A stretch of DNA of 60,990 bases from Sediminibacterium sp. C3 (GCF_000508085.1 NZ_KI669560.1:2218792-2279781), one strand, 5' to 3'; shown: positions 27,282 through 36,099, counted from the stretch's first letter. Notes: generated from the letters alone by a model not told the origin. Numbers and translations: made by a program.

Positions 27282-27312
27282 CAAATATGAGACTTAAGAT
27301 GGAAAACACAAA
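27282..27312 (-). promoter_or_regulatory. trp operon promoter
   Basis: Minus-strand TTTG (27309-27312), 19-base spacer, CATATTTG (27282-27289). This matches the Bacteroidota TTTG-N19-TAnnTTTG type, with C for T at the first position. The first bases of the mRNA would fall at or next to the trpL ATG. The promoter begins just 7 bases after the hisB stop, with no terminator between, so his-operon read-through is also expected to enter the trp leader. Confidence 0.75.
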
Positions 27313-27318
27313 AAATAA

Positions 27319-28449
27319 TTATAACACCCCTTTGGTAGAAGGCAAATAATTACTCAATGGGTCTCTTTTTACGGCCATGCGAATAGCTTTGGCAAATGCC
27401 TTGAAAATTGCTTCTATTTTATGGTGCTCATTATCACCCCTACATTCAATATTCAAATTACACTTTGCCCCATCACTAAAGCTTTTGAAAAAATGAAAGA
27501 ACATTTCAGTGGGCATTTCCCCAATTTTCTCTCTTTTAAACTCAGCATTCCATACCAACCAGTTTCTTCCTCCAAAGTCAATTAACACTTTCGCATCCGC
27601 TTCATCCATTGGCAAAGCAAATCCATATCGTTCCATGCCTCGCTTATCGGAAAGTGCTTTTGCAAAAGCTTCACCTAGTGCGATACCCGTATCTTCTATG
27701 GTATGGTGTTCATCAATATGTAAATCGCCCTTTGCTTCTAATGTCAGATCAATCTTTCCATGTCTGGCAATCTGGTCCAGCATATGATCAAAAAAACCAA
27801 GGCCTGTATGAATATCTGCCCTTCCCGTTCCATCCATATTCAAGTCAATCGATATCCGGGTTTCGTTCGTATTTCTTTCATGGTGCACTTGTCTGAGCCC
27901 GGTTTTTAAAAACTGATAAATCGCTTCCCAGGAATCAGTCTCCAGTACAATAACTTCTTTAAATAATTCTTCCTGTTCAGCGCTTATTTCATGTAACCCA
28001 GATTTTAAATAAATGGCTTTTGCTCCCAGATTCATTGCCAGCTGAATATCACTCCAGCGATCGCCAATCACAAAGGAATTAGCCAGATCATAATCCGGAT
28101 TGTTCATTAAGTGTGTAAGCAACGCTGTTCCTGGCTTGCGGGTAGGCTGATTATCGGAGGCAAAGGTTTTATCAATTTTCATCTCATCAAACACAAAACC
28201 AACAGAAGCCAATGTTCTGATCATCAGATCGTGATAAGGATAAAACTGAGACTCCGGATAAGAATCGGTTCCCAATCCATCCTGATTGGTCACCATCACT
28301 TTATAAAAATCAAATTCGGAAGCAATTCTTGACAGCTGCGTTAAAGCCCCCTTTACAAAACTAGTCTTATTAATACTGTCTATTTGAAAATCAACAGGCG
28401 GCTCCTGTAATACCACTCCATCCCTGTCAATAAATAAAATCCTTTTCAT
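27319..28449 (-). CDS. hisB: Bifunctional histidinol-phosphatase / imidazoleglycerol-phosphate dehydratase
   Basis: A 376-residue fusion. The N-terminal HAD phosphatase (about 1-170) has FIDRDGVV as the nucleophile motif, MVTNQDGLG, and VIGDRWSDIQLA as the acidic motif. The C-terminal IGP dehydratase (about 185-376) has the two manganese-binding motifs DEHHTIEDTG and DNEHHKIEA. It catalyses the dehydratase and phosphatase steps of histidine synthesis. It starts 1 base after the cytochrome c gene stop, so it is cotranscribed with it. Confidence 0.96.
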   Translation of the reverse strand: MKRILFIDRDGVVLQEPPVDFQIDSINKTSFVKGALTQLSRIASEFDFYKVMVTNQDGLGTDSYPESQFYPYHDLMIRTLASVGFVFDEMKIDKTFASDNQPTRKPGTALLTHLMNNPDYDLANSFVIGDRWSDIQLAMNLGAKAIYLKSGLHEISAEQEELFKEVIVLETDSWEAIYQFLKTGLRQVHHERNTNETRISIDLNMDGTGRADIHTGLGFFDHMLDQIARHGKIDLTLEAKGDLHIDEHHTIEDTGIALGEAFAKALSDKRGMERYGFALPMDEADAKVLIDFGGRNWLVWNAEFKREKIGEMPTEMFFHFFKSFSDGAKCNLNIECRGDNEHHKIEAIFKAFAKAIRMAVKRDPLSNYLPSTKGVL

Positions 28450-28450
28450 A

Positions 28451-28906
28451 TTATTTTTTTGCTCTTTGCTTTTTTACTTCTTCAACAGAAACGGGTCCTG
28501 ATTTATTTCCAAAACTGTTTCGCACAAAAGTTAACACATCAGCAATTTGCTGATCGGTTAAAAAATCATGGGCAGCCATAGGATTGTTGTATTCTTCTCC
28601 ATTAATTTCAATTGGGTCAGATAGACCTTTCAGTACTATATCAATAAGTCTTGTTTTGCTTCCGTTTACGTAGACTGTTCCGGACAAGGGCGGATTCAAC
28701 CTTGGCACACCGTTTCCATCTGCCTGATGACAGGCCTGACAGTATAAATCATATACTTTCTTACCATTGGTCATCTGCAATATACTCAAGCCCTGTTTAA
28801 CAGAAGAAGTGCTTGCTTTAAACTGCTTACCTGATGGCTTGGTCTGTGCAGAGCCTGAAAAATCAGCCGCAATCAAGCAAAATAATACAAGAATCAGTTT
28901 CTTCAT
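28451..28906 (-). CDS. Periplasmic c-type cytochrome inside the his operon
   Basis: A 151-residue protein with a signal peptide (MKKLILVLFCLIAADFSGSAQ) and one heme-attachment motif, CQACH, in a class I cytochrome c fold. The likely axial methionine is in NPMAAHDFLTDQQ, and LTFVRNSFG forms the C-terminal helix. It lies 5 bases after the sugar dehydrogenase-like gene and 1 base before hisB. It probably accepts electrons from the dehydrogenase. It has no known link to histidine synthesis. Confidence 0.88.
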   Translation of the reverse strand: MKKLILVLFCLIAADFSGSAQTKPSGKQFKASTSSVKQGLSILQMTNGKKVYDLYCQACHQADGNGVPRLNPPLSGTVYVNGSKTRLIDIVLKGLSDPIEINGEEYNNPMAAHDFLTDQQIADVLTFVRNSFGNKSGPVSVEEVKKQRAKK

Positions 28907-28911
28907 AGTGC

Positions 28912-30156
28912 TTATGGTTTGTAAGAAATTTTCCAGACATAACCGGCTTTATCATCCGATATATAGATTGTACCATCAGGGCCCATTGCCAACCCTGTTG
29001 GACGATGCTTGGCTGCAGATAAATTAGTAACCGGACTCATACCAGAGAACCCATCCGCAAAAACCTCCCAGTTACCCGTTGGCATTCCATTTTTCATAGG
29101 CACGAATACCACATAAAATCCTTCCTGAGGTTCAGGTGTTCTGTTCCAGCTGCCGTGAAATGCAATAAAAGCACCATGCTTGTACTTTGCCGGAAACTGG
29201 TTGCCATTGTACATCAACAATGCATTGGGTGCCATATGCCCCGGGAAGCCAACTAATGGGCTGATGGCATTGGGAGCGCCCTCTTTTTTACCATCCCCGC
29301 CATATTCGGGACTCAATATTTTCTTATTCTGGAAATGATCCCAGTAAACAAAGGGCCAGCCACAATCGTCCCCTTTTTTCACACGATAAAAGGTTTCGGA
29401 TGGCAACTCCGCTCCTTTTTTCTGATCGTACATTTCAGGAAAATACTGAAATAACATATCCCTTCCGTGAATGGTTGCATACAAATCATCTACTTCATGA
29501 TTCCAGTCAATCCCCAAGGCATTCCGCATACCAGTAGCATATCGAACCCCGTCGGCTAATTTCTGATTTAATTTGGCTGTAGGGAACTGCCAGATGCCGC
29601 CAGCCGTTTCAAGAATGGGACAAGGGGTCATTCCTGGAGATCCTTTCTGACGGTCTTTTTCCTGACAAACATTGGAAGGGGCACCGATATTAACATAAAT
29701 ATTTCCTGCTTTGTCAAAAGTGATAGACTTGGATGCATGCTGACGTTGATTCAACAAGCCTTCCACCACTATTTCAGGCTTATCCGGATTCACTATATCC
29801 TGATTGGCGTCTAGTTGATAGCGATATACGGTTTCATCAGAAGTAGCATATAAATAACCTTTGTATATTCCAATACCCGTTCCGGTATAATTGCCAAATG
29901 CAAGGGTATCTTCCATAATACCGTCTTTGTTTTTATCTCTTAACCGATAAATGCCTTTACCATTTACCAGACGGTCAAGTTTCATGTACAAATCTCCATT
30001 CGTGTTTACGGCAATATGTCTTACCCTTCCGAAATTACTGGCTACAATCTGACTGGAAAAACCAGCTGGAAGTTTAATAGGAACTTCGGGCTGTTTTTGT
30101 GCACTTACAGATAAAAAAGACAAAAAGCCAAGAATTCCCAATAGATATTTTCTCAT
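28912..30156 (-). CDS. PQQ-dependent sugar dehydrogenase-like (sorbosone dehydrogenase family) protein
   Basis: A 414-residue secreted protein with signal peptide MRKYLLGILGFLSFLSVSAQ and a six-bladed beta-propeller of the soluble glucose/L-sorbosone dehydrogenase type. Signature parts are YATGMRNALGIDW, FGHSWNRTP-like FHGSWNRTPEP, CGWPFVYWDH, RPTGLAMGPDGTIYISDD and the late KAGYVWKI. It is expected to oxidise a sugar or aldehyde in the periplasm with PQQ and to pass electrons to the cytochrome c encoded 5 bases downstream. It lies 26 bases after hisC, an odd place for a periplasmic redox pair. The substrate is unknown. Confidence 0.87.
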   Translation of the reverse strand: MRKYLLGILGFLSFLSVSAQKQPEVPIKLPAGFSSQIVASNFGRVRHIAVNTNGDLYMKLDRLVNGKGIYRLRDKNKDGIMEDTLAFGNYTGTGIGIYKGYLYATSDETVYRYQLDANQDIVNPDKPEIVVEGLLNQRQHASKSITFDKAGNIYVNIGAPSNVCQEKDRQKGSPGMTPCPILETAGGIWQFPTAKLNQKLADGVRYATGMRNALGIDWNHEVDDLYATIHGRDMLFQYFPEMYDQKKGAELPSETFYRVKKGDDCGWPFVYWDHFQNKKILSPEYGGDGKKEGAPNAISPLVGFPGHMAPNALLMYNGNQFPAKYKHGAFIAFHGSWNRTPEPQEGFYVVFVPMKNGMPTGNWEVFADGFSGMSPVTNLSAAKHRPTGLAMGPDGTIYISDDKAGYVWKISYKP

Positions 30157-30182
30157 AGTGTTCTATAAATTAAGGTGTGAAA

Positions 30183-31241
30183 TTAAGGATTCAACTGATA
30201 CCAGTCCTGCATAGCTTCTACCAGTAAAGTATTGTCCTGTTCAGAACCAACGGTAATTCGCAGGCAATCATTACAAAGCTGCACATTACTTCTGTCACGC
30301 AACACAATACCTTTTGTCAATAAAAATTCATACACTGCCCTTGCTTCTTTTATTTTCACCAATATAAAATTGGCATCAGAAGGGTAAACAGTTTCAACTG
30401 TTGGCATAGAAGCAAAAACTTCAGCTAATGCCTCCCGCATATCTACCAGCAATCGAATCATATCATTTATCTGTCCTACTTCTTCTAATGCAGTTAGCAC
30501 CAGTTCCTGTGTTGCCTGATTGATATTGTATGGCGGCTTTACCCGATTCAATATCTCAATAATAGCAGTAGAGGCAAAAGCCATGCCCAGCCTTAATCCT
30601 GCCAAACCCCATGCTTTACTTAATGTTTGCAAAACAACCAGATTGGGATATTCTGTTAGTTCCTGTACGAATGATTTTTGTTTGGAAAAATTAATATAGG
30701 CTTCATCCACAATCACCAGCCCTTTAAAATTATTCAGCAAGGTTTCTATATCGAGCCGTTTCAGTGAATTTCCGGTTGGATTATTGGGAGAACAGATCCA
30801 GATTAATTTGGTTTGATCGTCAATGGCATCTTCTATTCCGGATAAGTCAAGTTCAAAATTGGGCAATAAAGAAACTTTTTTAACTGCTACATCATTGATA
30901 TTAGCACTCACTTCGTACATACCATAGGTTGGAGGACAAATGACAATATTGTCTTTGCCGGGATTACAGAAACAACGGTACAACAAATCGATGCATTCAT
31001 CGCTGCCATTTCCTAGAAAAATATGTTCAGCTGCAATCCCTTTTACCATTGCCAGCTTTTGCTTAATGGCTTTCTGATGCGGATCAGGATATCGATTGTA
31101 CCATTTTTTCAATGGTGACCCCAGACTATTTTCATTGGCATCCAGGAACACTTTGGCTTCTCCGCTGAACTCGTCCCTTGCAGAGGAATAAGGAGTTAAA
31201 CGCGCAATATTATCTCTTACCAGTGTATTTACATCAAACAT
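30183..31241 (-). CDS. hisC: Histidinol-phosphate aminotransferase
   Basis: A PLP-dependent class I/II aminotransferase of 352 residues that forms histidinol phosphate. LDANENSLGSPL is the N-terminal substrate-side motif, the PLP Asp and Tyr region includes VIVDEAYINF, and the PLP lysine is in LQTLSKAWGLAGLRLG. RITVGSEQDN is the C-terminal arginine motif. It starts 7 bases after hisD. Confidence 0.95.
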   Translation of the reverse strand: MFDVNTLVRDNIARLTPYSSARDEFSGEAKVFLDANENSLGSPLKKWYNRYPDPHQKAIKQKLAMVKGIAAEHIFLGNGSDECIDLLYRCFCNPGKDNIVICPPTYGMYEVSANINDVAVKKVSLLPNFELDLSGIEDAIDDQTKLIWICSPNNPTGNSLKRLDIETLLNNFKGLVIVDEAYINFSKQKSFVQELTEYPNLVVLQTLSKAWGLAGLRLGMAFASTAIIEILNRVKPPYNINQATQELVLTALEEVGQINDMIRLLVDMREALAEVFASMPTVETVYPSDANFILVKIKEARAVYEFLLTKGIVLRDRSNVQLCNDCLRITVGSEQDNTLLVEAMQDWYQLNP

Positions 31242-31248
31242 TTTACTT

Positions 31249-32523
31249 CTATTTAGTTCTGATACTTACGGCTTTGGCATGGGCTGTTAAACCTTCTGCT
31301 TCAGCCATTTTTTCTACTGTATTTGCAATGGAAACCAAGCCTTCTCTGGACAATTTTTGAAAAGTAATTTTCTTAACAAAACTATCAACACTAACACCAC
31401 TGTACATTCTTGCATAAGCATTCGTAGGCAAGGTATGATTGGTGCCGCTGGCATAATCTCCTACGGATTCCGGTGAATAATTTCCAATAAATACCGATCC
31501 TGCATTCACAATTTTTTCTGCTATAGCCTCCGCGTTATTGCAGGCAATAATTAAATGTTCTGCAGCATAGGCATTCACCAGTTCAATTGCCTCTTCCATG
31601 GTATTCATTAACACAACGCGACTATTGGAAAGTGCTTTGGCTGCCACTTCTTTTCTGGGAAGTTCGGCTAATTGTTTTTCTAATTCAAGATTTACCTGAT
31701 TGATTATTGCCTCAGAAGTGCTTACCAGTAAAACCTGACTATCAGGCCCGTGTTCTGCCTGACTTAACAGGTCTGCCGCCACAAAAGCAGGAATAGCTGT
31801 ATCATCTGTCATCACACAAACTTCACTGGGCCCTGCAGGCATATCAATGGCAACCCCATCCATCTGTACCAATTGCTTGGCAGCTGTTACATATTGATTA
31901 CCGGGTCCGAATATTTTGTAAACAGCCGGAACAGTTTCTGTACCATATGCCATAGCTCCTATAGCCTGCACGCCACCTATTTTGAAAATACTCCGGATAC
32001 CCACCAATTGGGCAGTAAATAAAATGGCCGGATGCAGCTTTCCAGATTTATCAGGTGGTGAACAAAGTATCACTTCTCTGCAGCCTGCTATGGATGCCGG
32101 AATACCCAGCATTAAAATGGTGGAAAACAAGGGAGCAGATCCACCGGGAATATATAATCCGACTTTTTCTATCCCTACTGATTTTCTCCAGCACTGAATC
32201 CCGGGCATGGTTTCTATCATTGATTCTGCTTTCAACTGGGGGGAATGAAAATTCCGGATATTGGCAGCGGCTGTCTCTATGGCTTTCTTTAAGCCATTAT
32301 CCAGCGAATTAAGTGCTTCCTGAATTTCAAGTTCAGAAACTTTAAAATCCGGCAAGTGAACTCCATCAAATTGTTGCGTGTATTGCTGAATCGCAAGGTC
32401 TCCCTTCTGTTGTACCTCATTCAACACGGATTTCACTTTAGACATTAAAGTACCACTATCAGACACAGGTCTTACAATGATGGATTCCCATGCAGACTTT
32501 TGAGGAAAAGCAATTGTATTCAT
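31249..32523 (-). CDS. hisD: Histidinol dehydrogenase
   Basis: Zinc enzyme that performs the last two steps, histidinol to histidine. It is 424 residues long. LYIPGGSAPLFST and the family signature MPAGPSEVCVMTDDTA are visible, along with DLLSQAEHGPDSQ carrying the Gln and His zinc ligands and GDYASGTNHTLPT with a further His ligand. It begins 2 bases after hisG. Confidence 0.96.
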   Translation of the reverse strand: MNTIAFPQKSAWESIIVRPVSDSGTLMSKVKSVLNEVQQKGDLAIQQYTQQFDGVHLPDFKVSELEIQEALNSLDNGLKKAIETAAANIRNFHSPQLKAESMIETMPGIQCWRKSVGIEKVGLYIPGGSAPLFSTILMLGIPASIAGCREVILCSPPDKSGKLHPAILFTAQLVGIRSIFKIGGVQAIGAMAYGTETVPAVYKIFGPGNQYVTAAKQLVQMDGVAIDMPAGPSEVCVMTDDTAIPAFVAADLLSQAEHGPDSQVLLVSTSEAIINQVNLELEKQLAELPRKEVAAKALSNSRVVLMNTMEEAIELVNAYAAEHLIIACNNAEAIAEKIVNAGSVFIGNYSPESVGDYASGTNHTLPTNAYARMYSGVSVDSFVKKITFQKLSREGLVSIANTVEKMAEAEGLTAHAKAVSIRTK

Positions 32524-32525
32524 GT

Positions 32526-33407
32526 TTACATTATCATTTTTTCAATGGGCACAACCAAAATTCCTTCTGCACCTGCCTCCTTTAATTGTTCAATAATATT
32601 CCAGAAATCATTTTCATTTAACACACTATGAACACTGCTCCACCCTTCTGTTGCCAACGGCAATACTGTAGGGCTCTTCATACCAGGCAGCAATGAAATG
32701 ATATCCTTCAGCCTATCATTGGGGGCATTCAACAAAATGTACTTGTTGTTTTTTGCCTTTTTAACGGACTGAATTCTGAAAATCAGGCGCTCCAGCAACT
32801 GAACCTGAGTAGGATTCAATGCGGCCTGTTTAATCAAAACAGCCTGTGATTCAAAAATTACTTCCACTTCCTTTAGTCCATTCATGAAAAGCGTAGAACC
32901 GCTGCTGACTAAATCACAGATAGCGTCTGCCAAACCAATTCCGGGAGCAATCTCTACACTTCCACTAATTTCATGTATCTCTGCTGTAACACCCTGACGC
33001 TGTAAATAGTTGTTTACAATCACAGGATAACTGGTAGCAATTTTTTTGTCTTGCAAATATTGTGACGAAGGGTAGTCCTGCCCTTTGGGGATTGCAATAC
33101 TTAATCTGCATTTTCCAAATCCAAGCTTTTCTGCTATTGCAACCTGCTTATTTTTTTCGAAAATGACATTTTCCCCTACAAATCCTATATCGGCTACTCC
33201 GTCCTCAACATATTGTGGGATATCATCATCTCTAAGAAAAAACACTTCAAGGGGAAAATTGGTTGCTTCTGCCTTAAGCTTGTTTACGCCATTACTAATG
33301 TCGATTCCGCACTCTTTTAACAGTTTCATGGAATCATCATGCAAACGACCACTCTTCTGAATAGCCAATCTCAGCTTGTTACATTCAAAGTTTGCTTTCA
33401 TATTCAT
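32526..33407 (-). CDS. hisG: ATP phosphoribosyltransferase, long form
   Basis: Committed first step of histidine synthesis. At 293 residues this is the long form, with a C-terminal ACT/PII-like domain (about 220-293, IVVPIEKM near the end), so histidine feedback is expected to act directly and no HisZ is needed. Motifs are KLRLAIQKSGRL, DIGFVGENV, and the PRPP loop near AICDLVSSGSTLFMNGLKEVE. It is the first structural gene after the his attenuator. Confidence 0.95.
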   Translation of the reverse strand: MNMKANFECNKLRLAIQKSGRLHDDSMKLLKECGIDISNGVNKLKAEATNFPLEVFFLRDDDIPQYVEDGVADIGFVGENVIFEKNKQVAIAEKLGFGKCRLSIAIPKGQDYPSSQYLQDKKIATSYPVIVNNYLQRQGVTAEIHEISGSVEIAPGIGLADAICDLVSSGSTLFMNGLKEVEVIFESQAVLIKQAALNPTQVQLLERLIFRIQSVKKAKNNKYILLNAPNDRLKDIISLLPGMKSPTVLPLATEGWSSVHSVLNENDFWNIIEQLKEAGAEGILVVPIEKMIM

Positions 33408-33427
33408 TTTTTAGTCAGTTAATAAAA

Positions 33428-33454
33428 ACAAAAAAGCCTACCAGTAGGTAAGCT
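33428..33454 (-). terminator. his attenuator terminator hairpin
   Basis: On the minus strand AGCTTACC, loop TACT, GGTAGGCT gives an 8-bp stem with one G.U pair, followed by a run of Ts. It lies between hisL and hisG. Its 5' arm GCTTACCT can pair instead with GGGTAGGC at 33487-33494, which spans the last codon and the stop codon of hisL. That alternative pairing is 8 bp with two G.U pairs. Confidence 0.88.
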
Positions 33455-33488
33455 TAGTGTTTAATATCATAATACAATACACCGATGC

Positions 33489-33539
33489 CTACCCATTGGG
33501 TTGCATATGATGATGGTGTAAATGTAAATTTTGCTTCAT
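33489..33539 (-). CDS. hisL: his operon leader peptide
   Basis: A 16-codon ORF encoding MKQNLHLHHHHMQPNG, with five His codons at positions 6 and 8-11. It lies directly upstream of hisG and is followed by a terminator hairpin, the layout of ribosome-mediated His attenuation. The last sense codon and the stop codon (GGG TAG) form part of the antiterminator arm GGGTAGGC, so a ribosome reaching the stop masks it, and a ribosome stalled in the His run leaves it free. An ACCC-AAT-GGGT mini-hairpin could also hide the arm. Confidence 0.9.
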   Translation of the reverse strand: MKQNLHLHHHHMQPNG

Positions 33540-33546
33540 TGTGTTG

Positions 33547-33577
33547 CAAAACTACATGGCAGATTCGGAAAGACAAA
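33547..33577 (-). promoter_or_regulatory. his operon promoter
   Basis: Minus-strand TTTG (33574-33577), exactly 19 bases of spacer, TAGTTTTG (33547-33554). This is a full match to the Bacteroidota vegetative promoter. The hisL ATG begins 7 bases after the box, so the mRNA is predicted to begin at or very near that ATG. The bases 33578-33666 hold no gene and must contain the promoter of the divergent S9 peptidase gene, which I could not pinpoint. Confidence 0.82.
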
Positions 33578-33666
33578 AAATATTTTTAAATGAAGGGGCA
33601 GATTGGCAAGCAAGGATATTAATTGCTAATTTGGGGTATTGATTCCCTTATAAACAATACGATTAT

Positions 33667-36084
33667 ATGAAAATGAAAAAAACCATCCTTCTGGCACTTA
33701 TGCTATCAGGATCCAGTTGGTTTCTGAAAGCGCAGGATGCTGTTAGCTATCAGACTCCCCCTAAAGTGATTGCAGATTTACTATTGGCCGCACCCACCCC
33801 TGCAATTAGCGTGGATGGCTCCGCTACATGGATGCTTTTATCTGGCAGAAATTCCTACCCTACAGTGGAAGAATTGGGTCAACCTGAAATCAGGGTAGCC
33901 GGATTAAGATTAAACCCCAATAATTTTTCTCCCAGCAGACAAAATTTCATCAACAATTTCCAATTAAAACATCTGAAAGAAAACAAGACATATACCATTA
34001 CTGGTTTACCTGCCAATTTACTGGCAGCTTCTGTAAGTTGGAGCCCCTCAGAGAATAAAATTGCATTTACGCATTCATCAGGATCACAGGTTGATTTATA
34101 TGTGATTGATGTAGCAACCAAAAAAGCAACCAGAATCAACAAGCGTCCTTTGAATACCGTATTGGGAAATGCTTACACCTGGGTTGATGATAATACTATT
34201 CTATACAAGTCAACTGTATCCACTGCGGCGGCAGCTCCTAAAAAACCCATCACTCCGAAAGGTCCAACCATTCAGCAAAATCTTGGCAAAGCGGCCCCCA
34301 GCCCTACTTATCAGGATTTAATTAAAAGCCCTTACGATGAACAGTTGTTTCAATTTTATGCCACTTCACAGTTGGTAATGAATAGAAATGGAGTAGAAAG
34401 CCTTGCGGGTAAACCTTGTATATTAAGTAGTTTCAGTTTATCCCCGGATAAAAAATACATTTTACAGAAACAGTTGCAGCAACCCTTCTCTTATCTGGTA
34501 ACTGCCAATGGATTTCCTTCTAAAATGATTATCACAGATCTATCTGGCAATACCGTTAAACTATTGGTTGAACTGCCATCCACAGAAGGCACACCTTCGG
34601 GCTACGATAATACCCAGAATGTGCCAAGAGCTTTTGATTGGAGAGATGATGAAGCAGCTACTATTACATGGGCAGAACCATTGGATAGCGGATTTATTAA
34701 AAAGCAAGTAGAATTCAGAGATGAGGTATTGGCATTAAGCGCTCCGTTTTCCGGTTCCCCCAAAACTTTGTTTAAAACAAAACTTCGTTATGCAGGAACA
34801 ACCTGGGGCAATGAAAATATTGCGCTGGTGAATGAAATTTCAAGAAGCAAGCAACTTGGGAGAGTTAGCTTGTACAATTCAAAAAAAGAAAGCCTTGAAT
34901 TATTATACGAAAGAAACCAAACAGATGCATACGGCAACCCCGGATCACCCGTAACAGCAAAAAACAATTTTGGAAGAAACGTAATTGTTACAGTTGATAA
35001 CGGAACAAAACTATTACTGAACAATACCACTGGTTCATCCCCCAAAGGCGACCTTCCTTTTTTGGCTAAATTTGATTTAACAACCAAACAAAATGAAATT
35101 ATATGGAGATGCAATGAAGGTGAATTTGAACAAGTCTCAGAAGTACTGGATGCCAATAATCTGGTATTACTAACCAGAAAAGAGTCACAAAAACAGGTCC
35201 CCAACTATTATATCAAAAACCTGAAGCTGAAAATGGCTGACCGGGCTATCACCACATTTACAAATCCATATCCTGCATTGGAAACGGTAACAAAAGAAAA
35301 AATAAAATACAAGCGCGCAGATGGTGTAGATTTAACTGGAGATTTGTATTTGCCCAGTGGTTATGATAAGAGCAAAGGGCCATTACCCCTGATTATATGG
35401 GCTTATCCAAGAGAGTTTAATTCCGCAGCCGATGCAGCTCAGATCAGAGGCAGTAAAGACCGTTTCACTACTTTAAGCTGGGGCTCTCCTATTTACTATG
35501 TTACACAGGGTTATGCTGTTCTGGACAACGCCGAAATGCCGATTGTGGCTACAGGCACAGACAAAAAACCCAATGATAATTTTATTGATCAACTTAAATT
35601 AAATGCAGCTGCTGCCATTGAACATTTATCTGGCATGGGCGTTGCCGATAAAAACAGAGTAGCAGTTGGCGGACATAGTTATGGGGCATTTATGACTGCC
35701 AATTTACTGGCACATACCAATTGGTTTAAAGCAGGTATTGCCAGAAGTGGAGCTTACAACAGAACGCTTACTCCCTTTGGCTTTCAAAATGAAGACAGAA
35801 CTTACTGGCAGGCTCCGGATTTATATTACAAAATGAGCCCGTTCAGTTATGCAGATAAAATTAAAACACCTATCCTATTAATACACGGAGAAGCCGATGA
35901 CAACACAGGAACTTATCCAATCAACAGCGAAAGACTATATGCCGCAATAAAAGGCAATGGCGGAACCGTGAGATTCGTTTACCTACCCTATGAAGCGCAT
36001 GGATACAGAGGAAAAGAGAATGTATTGCATACACTTTGGGAGCAATTCCAGTGGCTGGAGAAATACGTTAAGAACGCCAAATAA
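33667..36084 (+). CDS. S9 family peptidase (glutamyl endopeptidase-like, S9D)
   Basis: An 805-residue secreted serine peptidase. The signal peptide is MKMKKTILLALMLSGSSWFLKAQ, followed by a beta-propeller-like N-terminal part (about 30-560) and an alpha/beta-hydrolase catalytic domain. The nucleophile Ser is in GGHSYGAFMTANL, the Asp in LIHGEADDNTG and the His in PYEAHGYRGKEN. The layout resembles bacterial glutamyl endopeptidases of clan SC. A Pro/Ala-rich stretch (AAPKKPITPKGPT) near residue 190 probably forms a loop. It is probably periplasmic and involved in peptide use. Confidence 0.9.
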   Translation: MKMKKTILLALMLSGSSWFLKAQDAVSYQTPPKVIADLLLAAPTPAISVDGSATWMLLSGRNSYPTVEELGQPEIRVAGLRLNPNNFSPSRQNFINNFQLKHLKENKTYTITGLPANLLAASVSWSPSENKIAFTHSSGSQVDLYVIDVATKKATRINKRPLNTVLGNAYTWVDDNTILYKSTVSTAAAAPKKPITPKGPTIQQNLGKAAPSPTYQDLIKSPYDEQLFQFYATSQLVMNRNGVESLAGKPCILSSFSLSPDKKYILQKQLQQPFSYLVTANGFPSKMIITDLSGNTVKLLVELPSTEGTPSGYDNTQNVPRAFDWRDDEAATITWAEPLDSGFIKKQVEFRDEVLALSAPFSGSPKTLFKTKLRYAGTTWGNENIALVNEISRSKQLGRVSLYNSKKESLELLYERNQTDAYGNPGSPVTAKNNFGRNVIVTVDNGTKLLLNNTTGSSPKGDLPFLAKFDLTTKQNEIIWRCNEGEFEQVSEVLDANNLVLLTRKESQKQVPNYYIKNLKLKMADRAITTFTNPYPALETVTKEKIKYKRADGVDLTGDLYLPSGYDKSKGPLPLIIWAYPREFNSAADAAQIRGSKDRFTTLSWGSPIYYVTQGYAVLDNAEMPIVATGTDKKPNDNFIDQLKLNAAAAIEHLSGMGVADKNRVAVGGHSYGAFMTANLLAHTNWFKAGIARSGAYNRTLTPFGFQNEDRTYWQAPDLYYKMSPFSYADKIKTPILLIHGEADDNTGTYPINSERLYAAIKGNGGTVRFVYLPYEAHGYRGKENVLHTLWEQFQWLEKYVKNAK

Positions 36085-36099
36085 AATTTGATTGTATTC

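Noticed and set aside
34788..35204. 138-codon reverse-strand frame inside the S9 peptidase gene
   Set aside because: It lies wholly within a well-supported gene, has no recognisable domain and is explained as a shadow frame.
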